Shown in pieces: positions 56,270-64,000 of a stretch of 64,000 bases of DNA. The stretch comes from Herbaspirillum sp. GTDB taxonomy: Bacteria > Pseudomonadota > Gammaproteobacteria > Burkholderiales > Burkholderiaceae_D. Location of the stretch: NCBI GenBank assembly GCA_028292625.1, contig JAQGLY010000061.1, positions 1-64,000 on the forward strand, read 5' to 3'. A program made the position numbers and the translations under genes. The notes beneath the pieces are model-generated. The model made no database searches. It worked only from the letters and a program-made list of their open reading frames with translations, and was not told the origin of the DNA. Numbering within the stretch: the first letter of the stretch is position 1; every line of letters begins with the position of its first letter.

Positions 56270-57253
56270 TTACATCCGCGCCAGCACCGCGCCCCAGGTA
56301 AAACCGCCGCCCACCGCTTCCATCATGACGTTGTGGCCGGCCTTGATGCGACCGTCGCGCACCGCCAGATCCAGCGCCATCGGAATCGAAGCCGCCGAAG
56401 TATTGCCGTGCTGATCGACGGTGGAGACCATTTTCTCCAGCGGCAGTTTCAGCTTTTTGGCGGTGCTTTGCATGATGCGGATATTCGCCTGATGCGGCAC
56501 CAGCCAATCGACGTCGGTGCTCTCCAGGCCGGCGGCGCTCAGCACTTCACCGGCGACTGCCGCCAACAGCCCCACCGCCAGCTTGAACACCGCCTGGCCG
56601 TCCATATACAGAAAGGCATCCCGCACCACGCCGTCGGCGCGGCTGCCGCGCATACAGAGAATGTCGCCGTAGCTGCCGTCGGCATGCAGTTTTCCGGCCA
56701 GAATGCCGGGCTCCCGCGACGCCTGCAATACCACCGCGCCGGCGCCGTCGCCGAACAATACGCAGGTGGTGCGGTCCTTGAAATCGAGAATGCGGGAAAA
56801 TATTTCGGCGCCGATCACCAGCACGTTTTTATGGGCGCCGGATTTGATGAGCGCGTCCGCCACCGTCAATCCATAGACGAAACCGCTGCATACCGCTTGC
56901 ACGTCGAATGCCGCGCAGCCGTTCTTGATGCCGAGCTTGTTCTGGACCACGCAAGCGGTGCTGGGAAATCCGCCGAAAAAATCCGGCGTCGACGTGGCGA
57001 CCACGATCAGATCGATGTCGCCGGCTTGCAGACCGGCCGCTTCGAGAGCGCGCTTCGATGCCGCCACCGCCAGATCGCTGGTCTGCATCGCCGCGTCCGC
57101 GTAATGACGCGCCGAGATGCCGCTGCGGGATACGATCCACTCATCGGAAGTCTCGATGCCGTCGGCGGCAAGCTGCGCCGCAAGTTCATCATTGGTGACG
57201 CGTTTGGGAGGAAGATAACTGCCGGTACCTGCAATTTTGCTATATAGATTCAT
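56270..57253 (-). CDS. fabH: Beta-ketoacyl-ACP synthase III
   Basis: A 327-residue enzyme that starts fatty-acid synthesis by condensing acetyl-CoA with malonyl-ACP. The catalytic triad is C122 (AVCSGFVYG), H254 (VPHQANIRI) and N284 (HGNTSAAS). ATG 57253 ([11 protein letters not shown]) is chosen over a frame to 57712 that runs inside plsX. It lies between plsX (29-base gap) and fabD. Confidence 0.96.
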   Translation of the reverse strand: MNLYSKIAGTGSYLPPKRVTNDELAAQLAADGIETSDEWIVSRSGISARHYADAAMQTSDLAVAASKRALEAAGLQAGDIDLIVVATSTPDFFGGFPSTACVVQNKLGIKNGCAAFDVQAVCSGFVYGLTVADALIKSGAHKNVLVIGAEIFSRILDFKDRTTCVLFGDGAGAVVLQASREPGILAGKLHADGSYGDILCMRGSRADGVVRDAFLYMDGQAVFKLAVGLLAAVAGEVLSAAGLESTDVDWLVPHQANIRIMQSTAKKLKLPLEKMVSTVDQHGNTSAASIPMALDLAVRDGRIKAGHNVMMEAVGGGFTWGAVLARM

Positions 57254-57282
57254 TGCGATGATTTTGATAATTATGCGTTGAA

Positions 57283-58404
57283 TTAATTGGCGGAGGCGGC
57301 GGCCTGGACCGAGGGCGCAGCCGGGTCGGGCGCAATGGCGCCGGGCACCGCCGCTCCACCGCCGTTCTCCGGCGCATCCGACGGAGGAATCAGCTTCTCG
57401 ATCGCCACCTTGATCCGCGCCAGCACATCGTATTTGGCCGCGTCGTAAGCGCGCTGTATGGCCCATTCGAATGCGTACATGTCCGCGCTGCCATGGCTTT
57501 TGAACACCAGTCCGCGCAAACCCAGCAAACTCGCGCCATTGTAACGCGAAGGGTTCAGCCGCCGCGACAGCGCCTTGATCGCGCCGTAAGCGATGAACGC
57601 GCCCAGCATATTGAGCCAGCCTTTTCTGAATTCGGTGGTCAACACGCTTTTCACGAAACGGCCCAGGCCCTCGGACGCCTTCAGCGTGACGTTGCCGACG
57701 AAACCGTCGCACACCACGATATCGGTGGTGCCTTCGAATATGTCGTTGCCCTCGACGTTGCCGTAGAAATTCAGCACGCCCTTGGCGTGCGCGGCGCGCA
57801 GCAGTTCGGCGGTATGCTTGACCAGCTCATTGCCCTTGATGTCTTCCTCGCCGATATTCAGCAGGCCGACGGTCGGCTTCGGCTTGCCTTCCATCGCCGA
57901 CACCAGGGCCGAGCCCATCAACGCGAATTGATGCAGGTGCTGCGGTTCGCAATCGACATTGGCGCCCAGATCCAGCATGTAGGTCGGACCGTCGTTTTGA
58001 TTCGGAAGAATGGTGCAGATGGCGGGACGGTCGACGCCGGGAATGGTCTTGAGCAGGTGGCGCGACACCGCCATCAGCGCGCCGGTATTGCCGGCCGACA
58101 CGGCGGCCTGCACCTCGGCGTCCTTGACCAGCCTGATTGCGACCCGCATCGAAGAGTCCTTTTTGCGGCGCAGTGCGACTTCGACCGAATCGTCCATGGT
58201 GACGACCTCGGACGCGTGGCGAACCGACAGGCGCGGATGGTCCGCGACCTTGTATTTCTTGAGTGCGCTGAGAATGAGCGTTTCCTGGCCGACCAGAATC
58301 AACTCGGCGTCAGGCTCGCGCTTGATGAACGAAATGGCGGCGGGAATCGTGACCGACGGGCCATGATCGCCACCCATGCAGTCGATTGAGATTTTTATTG
58401 TCAT
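57283..58404 (-). CDS. plsX: Phosphate acyltransferase PlsX
   Basis: A 373-residue enzyme that makes acyl-phosphate from acyl-ACP for phospholipid synthesis. It begins with the signature DCMGGDHGP and has [22 protein letters not shown] and [15 protein letters not shown]. The C-terminus ends in an Ala/Pro-rich tail. It heads the fab cluster after rpmF, the common rpmF-plsX-fabH arrangement; a weak terminator separates it from rpmF. Confidence 0.96.
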   Translation of the reverse strand: MTIKISIDCMGGDHGPSVTIPAAISFIKREPDAELILVGQETLILSALKKYKVADHPRLSVRHASEVVTMDDSVEVALRRKKDSSMRVAIRLVKDAEVQAAVSAGNTGALMAVSRHLLKTIPGVDRPAICTILPNQNDGPTYMLDLGANVDCEPQHLHQFALMGSALVSAMEGKPKPTVGLLNIGEEDIKGNELVKHTAELLRAAHAKGVLNFYGNVEGNDIFEGTTDIVVCDGFVGNVTLKASEGLGRFVKSVLTTEFRKGWLNMLGAFIAYGAIKALSRRLNPSRYNGASLLGLRGLVFKSHGSADMYAFEWAIQRAYDAAKYDVLARIKVAIEKLIPPSDAPENGGGAAVPGAIAPDPAAPSVQAAASAN

Positions 58405-58483
58405 TGGATTGATTCAGAGCCTGCCGCCTACCCGCGTGAAGGGCCAGATTGGGCGCGATTCAACATGACATATTGCTCCAGCA

Positions 58484-58522
58484 TATAAAAAGCGACGCGA
58501 ACCGTTTAGTTGCTGCGCCGCT
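58484..58522 (-). terminator. Terminator or attenuator after rpmF
   Basis: On the minus strand AGCGGCGC and GCGTCGCT (58515-58522 and 58491-58498) form an 8-bp stem with one G-T pair and a 16-base loop, followed by TTTTTAT. It may reduce read-through from rpmF into plsX. Confidence 0.6.
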
Positions 58523-58545
58523 TTTACTGAAAAACAACAATTCTT

Positions 58546-58728
58546 TTACTCGTCGTTCTTGGTCTTGAGAACCTTGCGCCCACGGTAAAAGCCGTTAGGG
58601 CTGATGTGATGCCGCAGATGCGTTTCACCCGTGGTCGGCTCGATAGCCAGCGGAGGAGCGACCAGAAAGTCGTGGGCGCGATGCATGCCGCGCTTCGAAG
58701 GGGTTTTTTTGTTTTGCTGAACAGCCAT
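58546..58728 (-). CDS. rpmF: 50S ribosomal protein L32
   Basis: A 60-residue basic protein beginning [20 protein letters not shown], the conserved L32 start, followed by [14 protein letters not shown]. Zinc-binding cysteines of some L32 proteins are absent, as in many proteobacteria. It lies between the YceD-like gene and plsX. Confidence 0.96.
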   Translation of the reverse strand: MAVQQNKKTPSKRGMHRAHDFLVAPPLAIEPTTGETHLRHHISPNGFYRGRKVLKTKNDE

Positions 58729-58873
58729 GACAACTCCTAATTCTTAATTCCGAAATATTAACATAACCAATATAAATCTGGCTAACCAAGAAATAACGAT
58801 GCGCTTGCGCTCCGCATTGCCGCCGGGCACATGTTTATCTATGCAAACACCGGCCTCGCAACGCAAAACATCA

Positions 58874-59368
58874 TTACTTCAAATTTTTCAATACAGCAAA
58901 CGGCGACGTTTTTTCGTTTTTCCGCGAATCCGTCACTGCCGGATGCCCCGGACACACTTCATGCTTGGGCGCCAGCGATAAGGACAGCAAAGCCTCGTCC
59001 TCGATCAGGTCGCGCAGATTCAGCTCGTCCGGCACCGCAATCACGTCGATCGCGTCGTCGTCCAGTTGTTCTTCGATTTCATCGGCGCGGTTTTCATCCT
59101 TTGCCAGAATCAGCAAGGATTGCGAATCGATGTTCACGTTGAGCGGCGTCAGACAACGCTGGCAGAGCAGATTGATCGAACCGGACACCTGCAGCGTCAA
59201 TTGCGGATAACCGAGATCGCCGCTGCCGCCCTGCACCGCCCAGGCGATCGCGCCCTGTCCATCGTGCGACGCTTCCGCAAGCCGCCCCATTTCCGCGATC
59301 GGCGTCGTGCCTTCGAGACGCTCTGAAAGCCGACAGAATTTAAATGCGTCGATCAGAAAAGGGTTCAT
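58874..59368 (-). CDS. yceD: YceD/DUF177 family protein
   Basis: A 164-residue protein with the CxRC pair and acidic segment of the family (INLLCQRCLTPLNVNID, then ADEIEEQLDDDAIDVIAVPDELNLRDLIEDEALLSLSLAPKH read as NLRDLIEDEALLSLSLAPKH). In E. coli and plants YceD homologues support 23S rRNA accumulation. It precedes rpmF, as usual. Its start region is shared with the divergent maf gene. Confidence 0.85.
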   Translation of the reverse strand: MNPFLIDAFKFCRLSERLEGTTPIAEMGRLAEASHDGQGAIAWAVQGGSGDLGYPQLTLQVSGSINLLCQRCLTPLNVNIDSQSLLILAKDENRADEIEEQLDDDAIDVIAVPDELNLRDLIEDEALLSLSLAPKHEVCPGHPAVTDSRKNEKTSPFAVLKNLK

Positions 59369-59497
59369 GCCCAGAGAAGAATCTGTAAAACCTGCGATAA
59401 TAACAGTCTTTTCCCTTACCGGTCAAAGTGTTAGCGCGTTTTTTTTTGCAGATTCCTCGCGCATTTTCCGGTCACTCGCGAACATAAATACGACAGC

Positions 59498-60097
59498 ATG
59501 ACAGCCACCACACGCAAAATCATTCTCGGATCGAGTTCCCGCTACCGGCGCGAGCTGCTGTCCAGATTATGTCTGCCGTTCGACGTGATGGCGCCGGATA
59601 TCGACGAATCCGCGCTGCCCGGCGAAGCGCCCGAGACCACCGCGCTGCGGCTGGCGCAGGAAAAGGCGCGGGCCGTTGCGCGGCTGGCGCCTGGGGCGCT
59701 GATTATCGGCTCCGATCAGGTCGCCACGCTGGATGGCGAACAGATCGGGAAACCGGGCACGCATGAAAATGCCTTGCTCCAACTGCAGAAAATGCGCGGC
59801 CGTCGCGTCATCTTTCATACCGCGCTGTGTTTACTGGACGCCGCCGGCGACACTCCGGTGCTGCAAACGGAAAACATCCAGACTTTCGTCACCTTCCGCA
59901 AGCTCCCGGACCGCGAACTGGACGCCTATCTGCGCATAGAGCAGCCGTACGACTGCGCCGGCAGCGCCAAAAACGAGGGGCTGGGCATCACCATCCTGGA
60001 AAGAATCGAAAGCAGCGATCCGACCGCGCTGACCGGCCTGCCGCTTATCGCCTTGTGCGCGATGCTGCGCAATCGCGGCGTCGGCTTTTTTGCATAG
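59498..60097 (+). CDS. Maf-family nucleotide pyrophosphatase
   Basis: A 199-residue Maf/YceF-type protein. It has the substrate motif [15 protein letters not shown], the acidic [11 protein letters not shown] motif (catalytic Asp) and the second half block [15 protein letters not shown]. YceF-type members hydrolyse m7GTP; canonical dTTP/UTP members have a slightly different motif, and which substrate applies here is not certain. It is divergent from yceD. Confidence 0.88.
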   Translation: MTATTRKIILGSSSRYRRELLSRLCLPFDVMAPDIDESALPGEAPETTALRLAQEKARAVARLAPGALIIGSDQVATLDGEQIGKPGTHENALLQLQKMRGRRVIFHTALCLLDAAGDTPVLQTENIQTFVTFRKLPDRELDAYLRIEQPYDCAGSAKNEGLGITILERIESSDPTALTGLPLIALCAMLRNRGVGFFA

Positions 60098-60159
60098 CAG
60101 CAATAAACTGCGGGACAGGGCCGGATTGTCCGACAAGCTAACCTTCTGAAACGCATCGC

Positions 60160-60345
60160 TCAGGAAGAACGCCGCGGATAACCCTGCGCCAGAATGCGTT
60201 CCCAGACCGCATCTTTCTGTTCCTGGCTCATCACCACCCATTGCGATACTTCATCGGCCGTCCGGCCGCAGCCGCGGCATACGTCGTCGAACAATGTGGA
60301 GCAGACCGCCACACAGGGCGTATCGGGACGTTCTCCGGCAGACAT
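60160..60345 (-). CDS. DUF1289 family protein
   Basis: A 61-residue protein with a cysteine-rich Fe-S- or zinc-like motif (PCVAVCSTLFDDVCRGCGRT, i.e. C-x3-C-x8-C-x2-C) typical of DUF1289. Function unknown. ATG 60345 follows AAGGA; longer frames reach 60438 but overlap a terminator region and lack family support. It is convergent with maf. Confidence 0.8.
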   Translation of the reverse strand: MSAGERPDTPCVAVCSTLFDDVCRGCGRTADEVSQWVVMSQEQKDAVWERILAQGYPRRSS

Positions 60346-60423
60346 ATTCATCCTTGCACAAGCGTTACACTGAATGCGCATCACTTTAACACCGCCGGTG
60401 ATAGCGGCCGGAGAAACGCGGGC

Positions 60424-60523
60424 AAAAAAAACCCGCAACCTGAAGGCTGCGGGCTGAATCCAATTTCTTTAGAGGAGATTGGAGGAGACGGCCCTAAGAT
60501 ATCGCGGCGCAGCATTAAAGGTC
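60424..60523 (-). ncRNA. Small RNA candidate with anti-Shine-Dalgarno motifs
   Basis: On the minus strand a TACAAT -10-like box (complement of 60530-60535) is followed by about 100 bases with no frame and then an excellent intrinsic terminator: CCCGCAGCC/GGTTGCGGG (60445-60453 with 60432-60440, one G-T pair), loop TTCA, then T8. Just before it, TCCAAT and ATTGGA (60478-60483, 60459-60464) form a stem whose 13-base loop shows CTCCTCT, with CTCCTCC beside it. Exposed CUCCUC motifs can pair with ribosome binding sites of target mRNAs. The layout resembles betaproteobacterial anti-SD sRNAs; the family is not proven. Confidence 0.55.
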
Positions 60524-60535
60524 CAATTTATTGTA

Positions 60536-60840
60536 TGAATATCAGTTATTAATTACTTTATGGCAATGAATACGACAAAAAACTCATGACTTATATGACA
60601 GGAATGTCCGGTAGGAGCAGCAAAAGTGGCGCTCATCCGGGCGAGGGCATCCCCTTGTTACGCGTCGTGCAGTTGTCACGGCACCCCTCAGTTTGCCGGT
60701 GCTGGAAAGCGAGGGCCTGCATTGCATTCAAACCGATTAACGCAGGCGGTATATCATCAATCCCATGCGGATTATTCGCGTTTCCGGCTGCCATCGGCCG
60801 GATGCCGGAAAGCGCCGCACCTACTTGAGGATCAGCCGCC
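60536..60840. other. Intergenic space upstream of the dioxygenase gene
   Basis: About 300 bases between the sRNA promoter region and the dioxygenase start. Short frames occur but none has a ribosome binding site or recognisable similarity. It should hold the promoter of the plus-strand dioxygenase/molybdoenzyme genes. Confidence 0.4.
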
Positions 60841-61626
60841 ATGACCACACTGCCCAGCTTATTCATTTCTCACGGCTCGCCGATGCTGGCGATCCAGGAC
60901 AGCCCGGCGCACCGCTTCCTGCGCGATATGGGCCGGAGCCTGCCGCGTCCGAAAGCCATCCTGATCGCCTCCGCCCATTGGGAGACCATCGGCAACCCGG
61001 CCGTCAGCCTCGCCGCGCAGCCGGAAACCATTCACGATTTCGGCGGTTTTCCCGATGCGCTGTTCGCCATTCAATACCCGGCGCAGGGCGCGCCCGATGC
61101 AGCCGAACATGCGGCCGCCTTGCTTGAATTGGCCGGCTTCGCCGTCGAGCGCAGCGCCCAGCGTGGGCTGGATCACGGCGCCTGGGTGCCGCTGCGCCTG
61201 ATGTATCCGGAGGCCGACATACCGGTCGCGCAGATCGCGCTGATCCGTGGCGGCACGCCGGCGCGGCATGAGCAAATCGGTGCGGCGCTGCAGGAATTGC
61301 GCGAAGCGGGTGTGCTGATCATCGGCTCCGGCTCGCTGACGCATAATCTGTACGAGCTGCGCAACCACGCGCTCGACGCGCCGGCGCCCGAATGGGTCAG
61401 CGAATTCGGCGCCTGGGTCAAGGAAAAACTGCAACGGCGGGATTACGATGCATTGATCGATTACCGCCGCCTGGCGCCGTCCGGCGCACGCAATCATCCG
61501 ACCGAAGAGCATCTGCTGCCGCTATTTGTGGCGATCGGCGCGGCCGGCGCGGCGCCCAAGGCCGAACTGCTGCACAGCAGCTATGAGTACGGCATTCTGG
61601 CGATGGATATGTACGCGTTTTCTTAA
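60841..61626 (+). CDS. DODA-type extradiol aromatic-ring dioxygenase
   Basis: A 261-residue class III (LigB-fold) dioxygenase of the DODA/YgiD group. The His/Glu metal site regions are FISHGSPM, IASAHWE, RGLDHGAWVPL and GSGSLTHNL. Such enzymes open catechol-type rings or DOPA; E. coli YgiD is a DOPA dioxygenase-like protein. The native substrate here is unknown. It lies 15 bases before the iron-sulfur subunit gene of a molybdoenzyme, so they may be co-transcribed. Confidence 0.85.
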   Translation: MTTLPSLFISHGSPMLAIQDSPAHRFLRDMGRSLPRPKAILIASAHWETIGNPAVSLAAQPETIHDFGGFPDALFAIQYPAQGAPDAAEHAAALLELAGFAVERSAQRGLDHGAWVPLRLMYPEADIPVAQIALIRGGTPARHEQIGAALQELREAGVLIIGSGSLTHNLYELRNHALDAPAPEWVSEFGAWVKEKLQRRDYDALIDYRRLAPSGARNHPTEEHLLPLFVAIGAAGAAPKAELLHSSYEYGILAMDMYAFS

Positions 61627-61641
61627 AAAAAGGAAAAAATA

Positions 61642-62100
61642 GTGATCCAATTGAATATCAACGGTAAAGACACCGCCATCGACGCGCCCGGCGACATGCC
61701 GCTGTTGTGGGCCTTGCGCGACGTCGCCGATCTCACCGGCACCAAGTTCGGTTGCGGCATGGCGCTGTGCGGCGCATGCACCGTGCACCTGGACGGAGTG
61801 GCTGTGCGCTCCTGCGTGACCCCGCTGGCGAGCGTCGCCGGCAAGCATGTCACGACGGTCGAAGGCATGACGTCGCTCAAGGCCGGGCAGGCGGTGCAGG
61901 CCGCATGGCGCAAGCTGGACGTGGTGCAATGCGGTTACTGCCAATCGGGCCAAATGATGTCCGCGACCGCGCTATTGGCCCGCAACGCCAAGCCCAGCGA
62001 CGCCGATATCGACGAGGCCATGCGCGGCAACATCTGCCGCTGCGCCACGTATCAGCGGATCCGCGCTGCCATTCACGACGCCGCCAATGCGCTGGCCTAA
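61642..62100 (+). CDS. [2Fe-2S] subunit of an isoquinoline-1-oxidoreductase-type molybdoenzyme
   Basis: A 152-residue protein with two [2Fe-2S] clusters: a plant-type site ([17 protein letters not shown], with a further Cys at ALC/RSC) and a second C-terminal site (CGYCQSGQ ... GNICRCATY). It passes electrons from the molybdenum subunit. It matches the small subunit of isoquinoline 1-oxidoreductase and related two-subunit aldehyde/xanthine-type enzymes. Start is GTG at 61642 after AAAGGAAAA. The catalytic subunit follows after 14 bases. Confidence 0.88.
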   Translation: MIQLNINGKDTAIDAPGDMPLLWALRDVADLTGTKFGCGMALCGACTVHLDGVAVRSCVTPLASVAGKHVTTVEGMTSLKAGQAVQAAWRKLDVVQCGYCQSGQMMSATALLARNAKPSDADIDEAMRGNICRCATYQRIRAAIHDAANALA

Positions 62101-62114
62101 CCGGCACAACACAC

Positions 62115-64000
62115 ATGAATTCCATCGCGCGCATTTTAAAATCGGAATCGCCCTCCCTCGTTCCGGCCATCAGCAACGTCAGCCGCCGCCGTTTTTTGCA
62201 CACCGCCGGCGGACTGGCGCTGGGGCTGCAATTCGGTCCGCTGCTGGCCGCCGATAAGGTCGCCGGCGACGAGACGGCAAGCACAGCACGTACCGCGGAC
62301 GCAGGGGCCGCCGCATTCGAACCGAACGCTTTCGTTCAAATCGCTTCCGACGGCACCGTGACCGTTATCGCCAAACATCTGGAGATGGGCCAGGGCGTCT
62401 ACACCGGCCTGGCGACGCTGCTGGCTGAAGAACTCGACGCCGACTGGCGCAGCATCCGGGTCGAAGGCGCGCCGGCCGACAAGTCGCGTTACACCAACCA
62501 CACCATGGGGGTGCAAGGCACCGGCGGCAGCACGGCCATGGCGGATTCCTACGAACCCATGCGCCAAGCCGGAGCCGCCGCGCGCGCCATGCTGGTCGGC
62601 GCCGCCGCCGCACAATGGCAAGTGCCGCCGCAGAGCCTGGTCGTTGAAGCGGGCGTGGTAAAGCATGCGGCCAGCGGCAGGCAGGCCGGCTTCGGCGAAC
62701 TGGCGGCCGCCGCCGCGGCCCAGCCGGTGCCGGCCGACGTCAAGCTGAAATCGCCGGCTGATTTCAAATTGATCGGCAATGCCGCATTGCCGCGCATCGA
62801 CACACCGTCCAAAACCGATGGCTCGGCAATATTCACACAGGACATCAAATTGCCCGGCATGCTGGTTGCCGTGGCGCTGCATCCTTCCCATTTCGGGGCC
62901 ACCGTCAAATCCGTCAACGCAACGAAAGCCAGGAAGATCCCGGGCGTGGTGCAGGTGGTCCGCTTTAGCGGCGGCGCCTACCGTTTCGAAGGCGTCGCCG
63001 TGCTGGCGACCAATACCTGGGCCGCCAAGCAAGGCCGCGACGCATTGCAAGTCGCATGGAACGACAGCAAGGCTTACAAGCAGGGAACGCCGCAATTGCT
63101 GGAGCAATACCGCGCGGCTGCCGCACGCCCCGGCAAGATCGCCGCCAAGGTCGGCGATGTGGACGCGGCGCTGGCCTCCCCGGCCAAGCTGATCGAGGCC
63201 GACTATGAATTGCCGTATCTGGCGCACGCGGCGATGGAGCCGATGAATTGCCTGGTGAAGCTGGACGACAGCGCTTGCGAAATCTGGAACGGCGAACAGT
63301 TTCAGACCGTCGACCAGCAACTGGTGGGAGACTTCCTCGGCATCGCGCCCGATAGGGTCCGCATCAATCAATTGTTCGCCGGCGGCAGCTTCGGACGGCG
63401 CGCCAATCCGCATGCGGACTATATTCTGGAAGCGGTCGCCATCGCGCGCGCCGCGCGCGCGATGAACGTCAACGCGCCGATCAAGCTGGTCTGGATGCGT
63501 GAGGACGATATGCGCGCCGGCTATTACCGGCCGCTGAATCTGCATCGCGCCCGCATCGCGCTGGACCAGGACGGCAATCTTCAGGCTTGGCACGTGCGGC
63601 TGGTGGGTCAAGCGGTGATGGCCGGGACCCTATTCGAAGGCGCGATGAAAAACGGTATCGATCCGACGTCGGTCGAAGGCCAGGCGGACCTGCCCTACGA
63701 CGTGCCCAATCTGCAGGTCGAAGCGACCATTCCGGACGGCGCCCGCGTGCCGATACAATGGTTCCGCTCGGTCGGTCACAGCCATACGGCGTTTTCGTCG
63801 GAAGGCTTGATCGACGAAGCGGCGGTATTGGCAGGCCGCGATCCGGTCGCCTTCCGGCTCGGCCTGCTCGGCAAGCAGCCGCGCTATCGTGGCGTGCTGC
63901 AACTGGCGGCGGACAAGGCGCAATGGGCGCAGGCGCTGCCCGCCGGGGCCGCCGGCGAACGGCGCGGCCGCGGCGTGGCGGTGCACAAGGCCTTCGATAC
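62115..64000 (+). CDS. Molybdopterin-binding subunit of an isoquinoline-1-oxidoreductase-type enzyme (cut by window end)
   Basis: An open frame from ATG 62115 to the window end (628 codons seen). The N-terminus has a twin-arginine signal (SRRRFLHTAGGLALG), so it is probably exported by Tat together with the FeS subunit. It has the molybdenum cofactor motifs HLEMGQGVYTGLA, VQGTGGSTAMADSY, GGSFGRRANPHADYI and IQWFRSVGHSHTAFSSEGLID (read as WFRSVGHSHTAFSSE), all typical of IorB-like proteins, which lack an FAD subunit and donate electrons to an external acceptor, often a cytochrome. The true substrate is unknown. Molybdate uptake is served by modABC at 17-19 kb. Confidence 0.88.
   Translation, partial: MNSIARILKSESPSLVPAISNVSRRRFLHTAGGLALGLQFGPLLAADKVAGDETASTARTADAGAAAFEPNAFVQIASDGTVTVIAKHLEMGQGVYTGLATLLAEELDADWRSIRVEGAPADKSRYTNHTMGVQGTGGSTAMADSYEPMRQAGAAARAMLVGAAAAQWQVPPQSLVVEAGVVKHAASGRQAGFGELAAAAAAQPVPADVKLKSPADFKLIGNAALPRIDTPSKTDGSAIFTQDIKLPGMLVAVALHPSHFGATVKSVNATKARKIPGVVQVVRFSGGAYRFEGVAVLATNTWAAKQGRDALQVAWNDSKAYKQGTPQLLEQYRAAAARPGKIAAKVGDVDAALASPAKLIEADYELPYLAHAAMEPMNCLVKLDDSACEIWNGEQFQTVDQQLVGDFLGIAPDRVRINQLFAGGSFGRRANPHADYILEAVAIARAARAMNVNAPIKLVWMREDDMRAGYYRPLNLHRARIALDQDGNLQAWHVRLVGQAVMAGTLFEGAMKNGIDPTSVEGQADLPYDVPNLQVEATIPDGARVPIQWFRSVGHSHTAFSSEGLIDEAAVLAGRDPVAFRLGLLGKQPRYRGVLQLAADKAQWAQALPAGAAGERRGRGVAVHKAFD

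Noticed and set aside
62136-63611. 491-codon minus-strand frame over the molybdopterin subunit
   Set aside because: The plus-strand frame has a Tat signal and clear cofactor motifs; the antisense frame is a shadow.

Overview
The window reads as the chromosome of a betaproteobacterium of the order Burkholderiales, most likely an Oxalobacteraceae-type organism. This rests on protein similarity recalled from memory and on gene order: hemW-rdgB-rph, yicC-gmk-rpoZ-spoT, and the long minus-strand run rpmF-plsX-fabHDG-acpP-fabF-rpoE-rseA-mucD-lepA-lepB-rnc-era-recO-pdxJ-acpS-nagZ-uvrC-pgsA-tRNA. Coding density is high, GC is high, and many neighbouring genes overlap by ATGA. No prophage, CRISPR array or rRNA operon is visible.

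Layout. 0-1 kb: the cut end of an IS3-family element, a small ORF, a repeat patch and tRNA-Ser(UGA). 1-4.3 kb: a translationally coupled EAL/HDOD and PAS-GGDEF-EAL pair. 4.4-12 kb: hemW, rdgB and rph on minus; yicC, gmk, rpoZ and spoT on plus; greB on minus. 12-16.7 kb: a second EAL-like/HDOD protein, rlmJ, a CLC chloride channel and a one-domain ModE. 17-19.2 kb: modABC. 19.3-26.6 kb: isocitrate lyase, a large FUSC membrane protein, metE and its divergent regulator metR. 26.6-27.4 kb: a small hypothetical gene, a broken toxin-antitoxin pair and tRNA-Gly(GCC). 27.5-29.6 kb: an AsmA-family gene.

29.8-37.5 kb is the most interesting part: a DSF (diffusible signal factor) type quorum-sensing locus. 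It has an RpfF-like signal synthase with both catalytic glutamates, an RpfC-like hybrid kinase (TM-HisKA-HATPase-REC-Hpt), a response regulator with PAS-GGDEF-EAL output in place of the usual RpfG HD-GYP, and, unusually, its own acyl carrier protein and its own beta-ketoacyl-ACP synthase, the latter directly upstream of rpfF. The inferred circuit is: dedicated KAS and ACP shape an acyl chain, RpfF makes the cis-2-unsaturated fatty acid, RpfC senses it, and the regulator changes c-di-GMP. The locus is bracketed by an imperfect direct repeat of about 66 bp (29704 and 37655), and more widely by two identical tRNA-Gly genes.

37.8-60.1 kb returns to conserved housekeeping genes on the minus strand (tRNA-Cys/tRNA-Gly, phospholipid and fatty-acid synthesis, peptidoglycan recycling, DNA repair, GTPases, the sigma-E envelope stress module), then maf on plus. 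Downstream are a DUF1289 gene, a strong small-RNA candidate with anti-Shine-Dalgarno motifs, an extradiol dioxygenase, and the two subunits of an isoquinoline-1-oxidoreductase-type molybdoenzyme, the larger running off the window end.

Other points: the RSH (SpoT) protein carries Leu where the hydrolase HD motif needs His; rseB is missing between rseA and mucD; ModE and ModC both lack molybdate-binding Mop domains; RNase III has a long charged repetitive tail. All calls are by reading the sequence; no database search was run.
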